Shown: piece by piece, positions 46,515 to 53,568 of the stretch | Position numbering within the stretch: position 1 is the first letter of the stretch | Layout of the letters: every line of letters begins with the position of its first letter | From: Calothrix sp. NIES-2098 | Lineage (GTDB): Bacteria; Cyanobacteriota; Cyanobacteriia; Cyanobacteriales; Nostocaceae | Reading direction: 5' to 3' | Length of the DNA: 64,000 nucleotides | NCBI GenBank assembly: GCA_002368175.1 | Contig: AP018172.1 | Span: 5,087,001-5,151,000, forward strand | The notes under the pieces: generated by a model | The model's input: only the letters and a program-made list of their open reading frames with translations | Databases searched by the model: none | What the model was told of the DNA's origin: nothing | Position numbers and translations under genes: made by a program

Positions 46515-49500
46515 ATGGTTAAGCAAATCCCTGGTACGCTGACGATTACAATTAAAAAGCAGGATGAAAATTATACCATTGAGGCAGAGGGGCCTAAAGG
46601 GATTAAAGTTGATCCCCAACCTGCTCCCCAATTGACAACGTTGCTTTCCAACCAGGAGATCGCTGATACCCTCAAAGAGTTATCCAGCAAAGAACCCTCT
46701 ACAACAACCGAGGCGATTCAGAAACTCGGTAAAGCCTTACATGATTCTCTATTCACTGACAAAGATATTCTTTTAGCTTTTGATAGAGCACAAGGTAGTG
46801 CAAATGCTGATAGTGGTGTGCGTTTGCGGTTGCAAATTGAGCCTACAGAATTAGCAGTTTTGCCTTGGGAAACCTTATACGATGGAAAAAATTGGCTCTC
46901 GGCTCAAAGCACCACGCCACTGGTGCGGAAATTAGCACTTTCTGAAAATAGAAAGCCCCTACAAAAGCTCCAGATCCAGGGAGCATTACGCATTCTTTTC
47001 GTAGGGGCTTCCCCAGAGAATAAGGAGAAATTATTGGAGGTTGAGAAAACTGCTAAGGCGCTAAAGAAACTTCTTGATGAACCTATCAATAAGAAGCAGA
47101 TTGTCTTTGATGAATTACTCAACGCCAACATAGACAGGTTGCGTCAAGAATTACTCGAGGATTACCATATCCTTTACTTTGCAGGGCACGGTAGCCCCAA
47201 AGGAATTTACTTGCATCATCATAGGGTACACCAAGACGCCTATCTTGTTTCGGCTAAGGAGTTGGCAGATGCATTAAAAGGAAAACAAACGCGACTGGTA
47301 TTCCTGGCAGCTTGCGAAACCAGCAAATCTTCAGGAGAAAGTCGTTTACTCAGGGGATTTGCCCAAGAATTGGCAGAACTATCAAACTTGCCTGCGATCG
47401 TTGCCATGCAATATTACTTTAGCGATCAGCAAGCTAACCCTTTGACCACCCACTTTTTTGCCGCACTAGCTGCGGGTTGTCCGGTTGATGTGGCGATGGC
47501 AGAGGCGCGATCGGGATTGATCAAAAAAGGAGAAGTGTTCCGCGATGTATTTTCGCCAGTGCTTTATCTACAAGCAGAAGATGGGGCGTTGTTTCCGAAA
47601 GCCAAAAATTGGCCAGCGATTAGTTTGGGTGTAGCTTTACTGATAGCCACTATTGTAGGAGGAGCATTTTTCCAAATTGCAGAAACTAATCAAATTCGAG
47701 ATTGGATATCATCCTCACAGAGTAAATTACGAGGAGATGATGAACTAGGTGCTGTATTAGATAGCCTACGTGCAGGCAAAAACTTACAACAGTCTTTCTG
47801 GCAATCCATTCTGCCCGATTCTGAGTTGAGGCTAGCTGTTCTAGGACAACTACAGCAAACCGCGAATACTGGGCAAGAAAAAAATCGACTGGAAGGACAT
47901 CAAGGGCCTGTCAAAAGCGTAGTGTTCAGCCCCGATGGCAAGAAATTGGCTACTAGTGGAGAGGATGGTACCGCCCGTCTGTGGGATACCTCCGGCAAAC
48001 AACTGGTCGTACTTAAAGGCCATCAAGGGTCTGTCAAAAGCGTAGTGTTCAGCCCCGATGGCGAGAAATTGGCTACCAGTGGAGAGGATAGTACCACCCG
48101 TCTGTGGGACACCTCCGGCAAACAACTGGTCGTACTTGAAGGAGAGAGCGTGGTATTCAGCCCCGATGGCAAGAAATTGGCTACCAGTGCAGAGGATGGT
48201 ACCGTCCGTTTGTGGGATGCCTCCGGCAAACAACTGGCCGTACTTGAAGGAGAGAGCGTGGTATTCAGCCCCGATGGCAAGAAATTGGCTACCAGTGCAG
48301 AGGATGGTACCGCCCATCTGTGGGATACCTCCGGCAAACAACTGGTCGTACTTAAAGGCCATCAAGGGTCTGTCAAAAGCGTAGTGTTCAGCCCCGATGG
48401 CGAGAAATTGGCTACCAGTGGAGAGGATGATACTGTCCGTTTGTGGGATGCCTCCGGCAAACAACTGGCCGTACTTGAAGGAAAGAGCGTGGTATTCAGC
48501 CCCGATGGCAAGCAATTGGCTACTAGTAAATATGGCAACGTCAGTCTATGGAACACCTCCGGCAAACAACTGGCTGCACTCACATTAGGCAGTATAGTGA
48601 GGACTCGATCGGCTTTACTCGATGTAGATATGGGGATTATCCATAGCGTGGTATTCAGCTCCAATGGCAAACAACTGGCCATCATCAGTGGACATGACGG
48701 CACTACCCTCTTGTGGGACACCCTCGACAAGCATGGCTCTCAAGTAGCTGAGCTCAAAGGCCATACAGGGGTGGTCAATAGCGTGGTGTTCAGTCCTGAT
48801 GGCAGCCAACTGGCTACCAGTGGAGAAGACGGCATCGTCTGTCTGTGGGACACCTCCAGCAAGCAACTGGCTGAACTCAAAGGACATAAAGAGCGTGTTG
48901 ATGGAATTCAGTTCAGTCCCGATGGCAAACAACTGGCTACCACCAATAGCGAGGATAGCATTGTCCGTCTATTGAACACCTCCGGCAAGCAACTGGCTAT
49001 ACTCAAAGGACATAAAGGGAGTATCTATTCCTTAGAATTCAGCCCCGATGGCAAGCAATTGGCTACCACCAGTAGCAAGGATAGCATCGCCCGTCTGTGG
49101 GACACCTCCGGTAAGCAACTGGCTATACTCAAAGGAGATCGCGTGGTATTATTCAGCCCCGATGGCAAGCAATTGGCTACCACCAGTAGCAAGGATAGCA
49201 TCGCCCGTCTGTGGGACACCTCCGGCAAGCAACTGGCTATACTCAAAGGACATAAAGGGAAGATCTATTCCTTAAAATTCAGCCCCGATGGCAAGAAATT
49301 GGCTACCAATGGAGAGGATGGCACCGCCCGTCTGTGGGACACTTCTGGCAAGCAACTGACTGAAATCAGAGGTGTCTACCATTTGGATTTCAGCCCCGAT
49401 GGCAAACAACTGGCTACTAGTGAATACGAGAATGGCATTGTTCGTTTATGGAACACCTCCGGCAAACAACTGGCTGTACTCAAAGGACATAAAGGATTTC

Positions 49501-49967
49501 TATATTCCTTCGATTTCAGCCCTGATGGCAAGCAACTGGCTACTAGTGGAGAGGATGGCACCGCCCGTCTGTGGAACACATCCGGCAAGCAACTAGCTGT
49601 ACTCAAAGGCAATCAAGCACCTGTGTTGTCGGTGAAGTTCAGTCCGGATGGCAAACAATTGGCTACCAGTGGGCAAGACGGCACCGTCCGTCTGTGGGAC
49701 ACTTCCGGCAAGCAACTGACTGAGATCAGAGGCTATCAAGGGCGGCTCTTTAGCGTGGTGTTCAGCCCCGATGGCAAGCAACTAAGCACCTTTGGAGGAG
49801 AGACGCGCACCTCAGGCTTGTTACGGGTAGGGGGAATCGATGAACTGTTCTCAAAAAGCTGTGATTGGGTGCGGGATTATTTGAAGAATAACCCTAATAT
49901 CAAAGAGAGTGACAGGCATTTGTGCGACGGCATTGGTACGCAACAGCGATCGCCTCAAGCTCAGTAA
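46515..49967 (+). CDS. CHAT protease - membrane segment - WD40 repeat protein, gene 3
   Basis: A 1150-residue protein. Residues about 1-355 are a CHAT (caspase-like) domain with the catalytic pair H225 (YFAGHGS) and C267 (LAACETS). A hydrophobic helix follows at about 367-388. A linker (DDELGAVLDSLRAGKNLQQ) leads to a WD40 array from about residue 458. The array has 16 units, the last degenerate, of the form FSPDGKQLATSGEDGTARLW; five units lack the GHxxxV segment. The ATG at 46515 is taken over a GTG at 46506 because AGGGGG sits 8 bases upstream. Membrane topology is unresolved, and the target of the protease is unknown. Confidence 0.92.
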   Translation: MVKQIPGTLTITIKKQDENYTIEAEGPKGIKVDPQPAPQLTTLLSNQEIADTLKELSSKEPSTTTEAIQKLGKALHDSLFTDKDILLAFDRAQGSANADSGVRLRLQIEPTELAVLPWETLYDGKNWLSAQSTTPLVRKLALSENRKPLQKLQIQGALRILFVGASPENKEKLLEVEKTAKALKKLLDEPINKKQIVFDELLNANIDRLRQELLEDYHILYFAGHGSPKGIYLHHHRVHQDAYLVSAKELADALKGKQTRLVFLAACETSKSSGESRLLRGFAQELAELSNLPAIVAMQYYFSDQQANPLTTHFFAALAAGCPVDVAMAEARSGLIKKGEVFRDVFSPVLYLQAEDGALFPKAKNWPAISLGVALLIATIVGGAFFQIAETNQIRDWISSSQSKLRGDDELGAVLDSLRAGKNLQQSFWQSILPDSELRLAVLGQLQQTANTGQEKNRLEGHQGPVKSVVFSPDGKKLATSGEDGTARLWDTSGKQLVVLKGHQGSVKSVVFSPDGEKLATSGEDSTTRLWDTSGKQLVVLEGESVVFSPDGKKLATSAEDGTVRLWDASGKQLAVLEGESVVFSPDGKKLATSAEDGTAHLWDTSGKQLVVLKGHQGSVKSVVFSPDGEKLATSGEDDTVRLWDASGKQLAVLEGKSVVFSPDGKQLATSKYGNVSLWNTSGKQLAALTLGSIVRTRSALLDVDMGIIHSVVFSSNGKQLAIISGHDGTTLLWDTLDKHGSQVAELKGHTGVVNSVVFSPDGSQLATSGEDGIVCLWDTSSKQLAELKGHKERVDGIQFSPDGKQLATTNSEDSIVRLLNTSGKQLAILKGHKGSIYSLEFSPDGKQLATTSSKDSIARLWDTSGKQLAILKGDRVVLFSPDGKQLATTSSKDSIARLWDTSGKQLAILKGHKGKIYSLKFSPDGKKLATNGEDGTARLWDTSGKQLTEIRGVYHLDFSPDGKQLATSEYENGIVRLWNTSGKQLAVLKGHKGFLYSFDFSPDGKQLATSGEDGTARLWNTSGKQLAVLKGNQAPVLSVKFSPDGKQLATSGQDGTVRLWDTSGKQLTEIRGYQGRLFSVVFSPDGKQLSTFGGETRTSGLLRVGGIDELFSKSCDWVRDYLKNNPNIKESDRHLCDGIGTQQRSPQAQ
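47884..49790 (+). repeat. WD40-coding tandem repeat array
   Basis: About 16 in-frame units of roughly 105-126 bp with long stretches of near-identical DNA. GATGGCAAGAAATTGGCTAC and CTCCGGCAAACAACTGG recur almost unchanged. Five short units miss about 18 bp at the same boundary. The homogeneity implies recent duplication or gene conversion. The array makes spurious frames on both strands. Confidence 0.9.
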
Positions 49968-50006
49968 GGGATAAAGCTTAGATTTGCTGCGATCGCTTTT
50001 CTGGGG

Positions 50007-50696
50007 CTATCTGTTCACAAATTCTATATGTTCTGGCGAATTTAATCCTGCTTGCAATACCGCCATAACACCAGACATATCACCTGCAAGTAAAGCTGGA
50101 ACTGCTAACCATAAACCCGGCATTACTTGACTTTGCAAAATCCCATCTGCATTTGGTTCTAAAGGCACATATTCGCTTTCATTTAACCGGAACCAATCAA
50201 CACGATTTTCTAATATTTGCCAAACCAGATATTCTTGAACCCCGTTACGCCGATAAGCCTTTTTTTTATCGTGTAAATCATAAGCTGCACTACTAGCAGC
50301 AATTTCTACAACTAACTCTGGTGCGCCTTCGATAAAGTCATCTTCTGTTAACCGCGACTGTCCCTCCAAGCTTTGATCGATTAACAAAACTGCATCCGGT
50401 TGTGGTTCATTATCTCGATCTAGGCGTACTGTTGGTTCAATTCCTAAATTCACACCAGGAGTAGAAATCCGGTAATTCCATAACCAACCCACTAAATTAC
50501 TGTGTGGTTCTGCATGATGTTTAAAACGTAGAGGTGATGCCAAGTAAACAACTCCTTCAATTAATTCAGCTTTCTGATGTTTTGGCATAGCTTGATAGCG
50601 ACGCTCAAATTCGTGGCGAGACAATCTATCGCCGCTTTCCAAAGGTGGAATTAAAGCTGGAGTTTCGTTAATATCTGGTTGCCGTTGTGTTACCAT
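50007..50696 (-). CDS. Uma2 family protein
   Basis: A 229-residue Uma2/DUF820 protein with a PD-(D/E)XK-like core: HEFERRYQAMPKHQKAELIEG, NEPQPDAVLLID, GAPELVVEIAASSAAYDLHDKKK and EYLVWQ. It differs clearly in sequence from the Uma2 protein at 39 kb. It lies at the right boundary of the accessory island, convergent with the CHAT-WD40 gene (39 bp) and 30 bp downstream of cobK on the same strand. Function unknown. Confidence 0.87.
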   Translation of the reverse strand: MVTQRQPDINETPALIPPLESGDRLSRHEFERRYQAMPKHQKAELIEGVVYLASPLRFKHHAEPHSNLVGWLWNYRISTPGVNLGIEPTVRLDRDNEPQPDAVLLIDQSLEGQSRLTEDDFIEGAPELVVEIAASSAAYDLHDKKKAYRRNGVQEYLVWQILENRVDWFRLNESEYVPLEPNADGILQSQVMPGLWLAVPALLAGDMSGVMAVLQAGLNSPEHIEFVNR

Positions 50697-50726
50697 TTAG
50701 CATCCCTCCAGGTATTGTTAATACTT

Positions 50727-51470
50727 TCATTTTATTTGGTTAACTAACCAAGCCACAGCATCTTCAACGTTACTTACTTGTTCCCCTGGCGGTATAGCTG
50801 GACGATTCACCATCACGACTGTTACACCCATTTCTCGCGCCGCAATAATCTTGGCGTAAGTCGCATCCCCACCACTATTTTTACTAACAATCGTATCAAT
50901 TTTGTAGTTAATCAGAATTTCTCGCTCATTCTCTAAGGCAAAAGGGCCGCGATCGCACAATACCAAACCCGGCGGTATCAAGTCATCAGGGCTAGGTGGA
51001 TCGATCACCCGCATCAGGAACCACAGTTTTTTTAAATGCGCAAAGCTACTAAGTTCTTGTCTACCAACAGTTAAAAATACTCGCTGTGCTTGATTTGACA
51101 GCGCTGCGGTTGCGGCTGCAATATTATCGACTTCAATCCAGCGATCGCCACTTACTTTCTCCCACACAGGACGGTTTAACATCAAACGGGGTATACCAAC
51201 TTCCGTCGCCGCCGCCGCTGCATTAAAAGAAATTTGACTAGCGAAGGGATGAGTTGCATCTATCAAAAGGTGGATTTTCTCTTGACGCAAATAGTTGGCC
51301 AACCCCGCCGCACCACCAAAACCCCCAATGCGGATATTACCAGATGGGATTGAGGGTTGACGGGTACGACCAGCTAAAGATGCGATCGCCTCGATTCCTG
51401 GGATCGTAGCAACTCTAGCAGCTAGTTCTGCTGCGTCTCCCGTTCCCCCCAAAATCAAAACCCGCATCAT
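50727..51470 (-). CDS. cobK: Precorrin-6A reductase CobK/CbiJ
   Basis: NAD(P)H-dependent reduction of precorrin-6A. It starts MMRVLILGGTGDAAELA and carries LIDATHPFASQISFNA, RVFLTVGRQEL and IVSKNSGGDATYAKIIAARE. The product has 247 residues. The double ATG (51465-51470) lies within the 6-bp target duplication of an insertion sequence, and the SD-like GGAG comes from the IS end. The frame upstream runs into the IS and is not native. It was probably once cotranscribed with the DUF1636 gene. Confidence 0.93.
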   Translation of the reverse strand: MMRVLILGGTGDAAELAARVATIPGIEAIASLAGRTRQPSIPSGNIRIGGFGGAAGLANYLRQEKIHLLIDATHPFASQISFNAAAAATEVGIPRLMLNRPVWEKVSGDRWIEVDNIAAATAALSNQAQRVFLTVGRQELSSFAHLKKLWFLMRVIDPPSPDDLIPPGLVLCDRGPFALENEREILINYKIDTIVSKNSGGDATYAKIIAAREMGVTVVMVNRPAIPPGEQVSNVEDAVAWLVNQIK

Positions 51471-52154
51471 ACAATACTCCGGACAGTTTTGAGTTGAGCC
51501 AATCGACAAGAAAGCTATCGATCCATTAGGGTGCTGATTAGAAGAAACAAGCACAGGAACGATAGCTGTATGGAAATTATACAAAGCCTGGTGGAAAAAA
51601 TGGGCGTTTTGGGCAAACCGGGAGTAAAGGTGATGACAACGCTGTTTGCAACGATATTAATTACATGTGGCAAGGTAAATTTTACCAACTTGAGTCGCTA
51701 CAGCAGTTTGAGCGAGAAAACCTATCGACGACAGTTTCACAGACAGTTTGACTTCGCCCAGTTCAACGCAGAAATTATCAAAGCAGCAAACTCTTTACAG
51801 CACCAGATGATCGCCGTGATGGATTGCTCATTCATTGCCAAAAGTGGGAAAAAGACCTTTGGACTTGACCAATTTTACAATGGTAGTCACAATCGAGTCG
51901 AGAAAGGATTGGAAGTGTCCTTGGTGGCGGTGATAAATGTAGAAACTGAAGTGGGCTTTGGTCTGCTTGCTGAACAAACATTTTGTCTTTTCAATGGCCA
52001 GTGTCAAACGACGCTCTTTTAATGACCATTTGCTCGACACGTTTATTTCAAAGTTAGGCCTTTGTGCGACTGTAATTAAATCTCATCCTAACTACCAAAG
52101 CCTACGATCTTACGGCGTTATTGCTGCCTAATTTTGTCCGAAGTATTGATCATA
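51466..52154. mobile_element. Decayed insertion sequence with intact ends and 6-bp target duplication
   Basis: Terminal inverted repeats CAATACTCCGGACA (51472-51485) and, inverted, CAATACTTCGGACA (52135-52148) match at 13 of 14 positions. Direct repeats ATCATA flank them (51466-51471 and 52149-52154). Inside is a frameshifted, internally deleted transposase. The element separates cobK from the DUF1636 gene and its cobalamin riboswitch. Confidence 0.85.
51570..52131 (+). pseudogene. Transposase pseudogene (DDE type), internally deleted
   Basis: The first frame (51570-52022) begins MEIIQSLVEKMGVLGKPGVK and includes YRRQFHRQFDF and the probable DDE motif region MIAVMDCSFIAKSGKKTFGL. The C-terminal part continues in another frame (from about 52003) with RRSFNDHLLDTFISKLGL and SHPNYQSLRSYGVIAA, ending at 52131. 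The middle of the protein, with the other catalytic acids, is missing. Non-functional. Confidence 0.8.
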
Positions 52155-52165
52155 GATACTTATAT

Positions 52166-52603
52166 TTAGATTTGAGATTTTGGATTCAAACTCGGTATGG
52201 CTGGAATCCTGGCCAAAACACCCTTTTTCAAAGCTTCTGGACGTTCTGACCAAGGCAACAAACCATCAGATTTGCTGTAGTATTGATGAGCACATTCCAA
52301 AACAGCAGATGCACTGTCATCCACTGCTAGATCGCCAAATAGATAAGTAATTTTACCTTGTGCGGCAAAAGCTACGACGCAAGAACGGTTACAAGCACTC
52401 ATGCATTCTACTTGTTGAATGGGGAATAGATCTCGTAACTCCCAATCTTGTGCCAAGTCTTGCAGCTGGTTGAGTAGTTTTTCTCCACCACTTTCGCCTA
52501 AGCGTTTGCCATCTTGCCAAACACTGGCACAGGTTTTGCAAACAAATAGAGTATGAGAGGATACACTAAAATTACTAGTTTCAGAATTATTAACAGCAGT
52601 CAT
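52166..52603 (-). CDS. DUF1636 thioredoxin-like metal-binding protein
   Basis: A 145-residue protein with cysteine pairs in LFVCKTCASVWQDGKR and ECMSACNRSCVVAF, as in [2Fe-2S] thioredoxin-like ferredoxins of the DUF1636 group. These genes often accompany cobalamin genes and CobW-type metal chaperones. The ATG at 52603 is used; an upstream ATG would begin inside the riboswitch. It is directly downstream of the second B12 riboswitch, so probably repressed by B12. Confidence 0.87.
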   Translation of the reverse strand: MTAVNNSETSNFSVSSHTLFVCKTCASVWQDGKRLGESGGEKLLNQLQDLAQDWELRDLFPIQQVECMSACNRSCVVAFAAQGKITYLFGDLAVDDSASAVLECAHQYYSKSDGLLPWSERPEALKKGVLARIPAIPSLNPKSQI

Positions 52604-52640
52604 CTGTACCTCGCAGATGTGTAGAACAAAACACTCAACA

Positions 52641-52767
52641 TTTGGTGGGCATCCTGACTCACTCAATTTTGGAAGTTAGAAAATTGGTTCACAGTTGCGG
52701 GACAGCGCCGGATTTACACCGAACTTTCCCCGTTACCTCTGATGGCTGCTCCCCACCAGAACCAAAT
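52641..52767 (-). promoter_or_regulatory. Cobalamin riboswitch upstream of the DUF1636 gene
   Basis: A full-length B12 aptamer on the minus strand. TTTGGT/ACCAAA closes P1. The core reads GGGGAAAGTTCGGTGTAAATC, CTGTCCCGCAACTGTGA and GTGAGTCAGGATGCCCACC. It is more complete than the cobG copy. The DUF1636 start is about 40 nt beyond, so the ribosome-binding region may be part of the switch. Confidence 0.92.
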
Positions 52768-52889
52768 GACTTGTTAAATCATACACTACACTCTGCGATC
52801 CTCCGCGCTGCCTTCGTGTTCCTTTGCGTTAAAAAAAATCCCACGCCTTCAAGACTTGGGAATTTAATTTTCCTTTGATTCTCAACTAA

Positions 52890-53384
52890 TTAAAATCTTA
52901 AACCTACGCCACCTTGCAACGAAAAAGCAGTCCCACTACCATCACGGTAGGCATCAAAAGCAATAATAGCGTTACCAAAAAGAACGGTATTGCTATTTGG
53001 TACAACGTAATCAATTCCAGGTTGTAGGGCAAAGCTAATTTTATTACCCACCGGCGAAGGGTCATCCCCGCTAGCCAAGGCTAATCCAGCACCCAAGTAG
53101 GCATCAGTTTGCCAGTTCAAAGGTACATCGTAAGAAACCGTAGGCACAATTGCTGTACCATTACCTATTAATGCCTGCGCGCGGAAAGAAATTGGTGACT
53201 CCAAAAGTTTATAACGAAAAGCAATTACCCCGCCAAGCTGAACACCATCACTCAAACCTACAGACGGGCCAATACCGACATAACTACCATAGGCCACTTG
53301 AGCTTGTGCTGGTTGAATGCTCATAGCAAGATTCAACAGCGAACCAGCCCCTAAAACTGCAATTAAATACCGGAGATGCTTCAT
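52890..53384 (-). CDS. Outer-membrane beta-barrel-like protein
   Basis: A 164-residue protein with a clear signal peptide (MKHLRYLIAVLGAGSLLNLA...PAQA, cut before QVAYGS). It has alternating glycine/aromatic beta segments and ends SLQGGVGLRF, with a terminal phenylalanine typical of bacterial outer-membrane barrels. Similar small barrels are common in cyanobacteria; function unknown. The start at 53384 was chosen because it opens the signal peptide. Confidence 0.75.
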   Translation of the reverse strand: MKHLRYLIAVLGAGSLLNLAMSIQPAQAQVAYGSYVGIGPSVGLSDGVQLGGVIAFRYKLLESPISFRAQALIGNGTAIVPTVSYDVPLNWQTDAYLGAGLALASGDDPSPVGNKISFALQPGIDYVVPNSNTVLFGNAIIAFDAYRDGSGTAFSLQGGVGLRF

Positions 53385-53499
53385 TGCCCGTATCCTCACA
53401 CCATCTGAAATTGTCAAGGTTTCTTTTAATACCTATGTTATCGCTGTTGTTGATAATAATCAGTGGGTAGTGGTCAGTTGTTATTGGGCATAGGGCATG

Positions 53500-53536
53500 G
53501 GGAAGAGGCAGAGGGGCAGGGAGCAGGGGAGAAAAG
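53500..53536. repeat. GAAGAGGCAGAGG-type tandem repeat
   Basis: A purine-rich run (GAAGAGGCAGAGGGGCAGGG and on to GGGGAGAAAAG) between the barrel and pentapeptide genes. It closely resembles the DNA that codes the interdomain linker of the GH65-phosphoglucomutase fusion (60607-60675). Confidence 0.65.
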
Positions 53537-53568
53537 TTCCTAGCCTCTACTCCCGTGCTTCCTACACC

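Noticed and set aside
47850..49781. Several long open frames on both strands inside the WD40 array
   Set aside because: They repeat the same shifted peptide (for example LAIGAEYHAL units) because the underlying DNA repeats; no start signals, and the CHAT-WD40 frame explains the sequence.
47884..49790. CRISPR-like regular repeats
   Set aside because: The period matches WD40 coding units and the repeats are in frame and not separated by unique spacers; the tandem nonamers at 13.97 and 30.41 kb also lack spacers.
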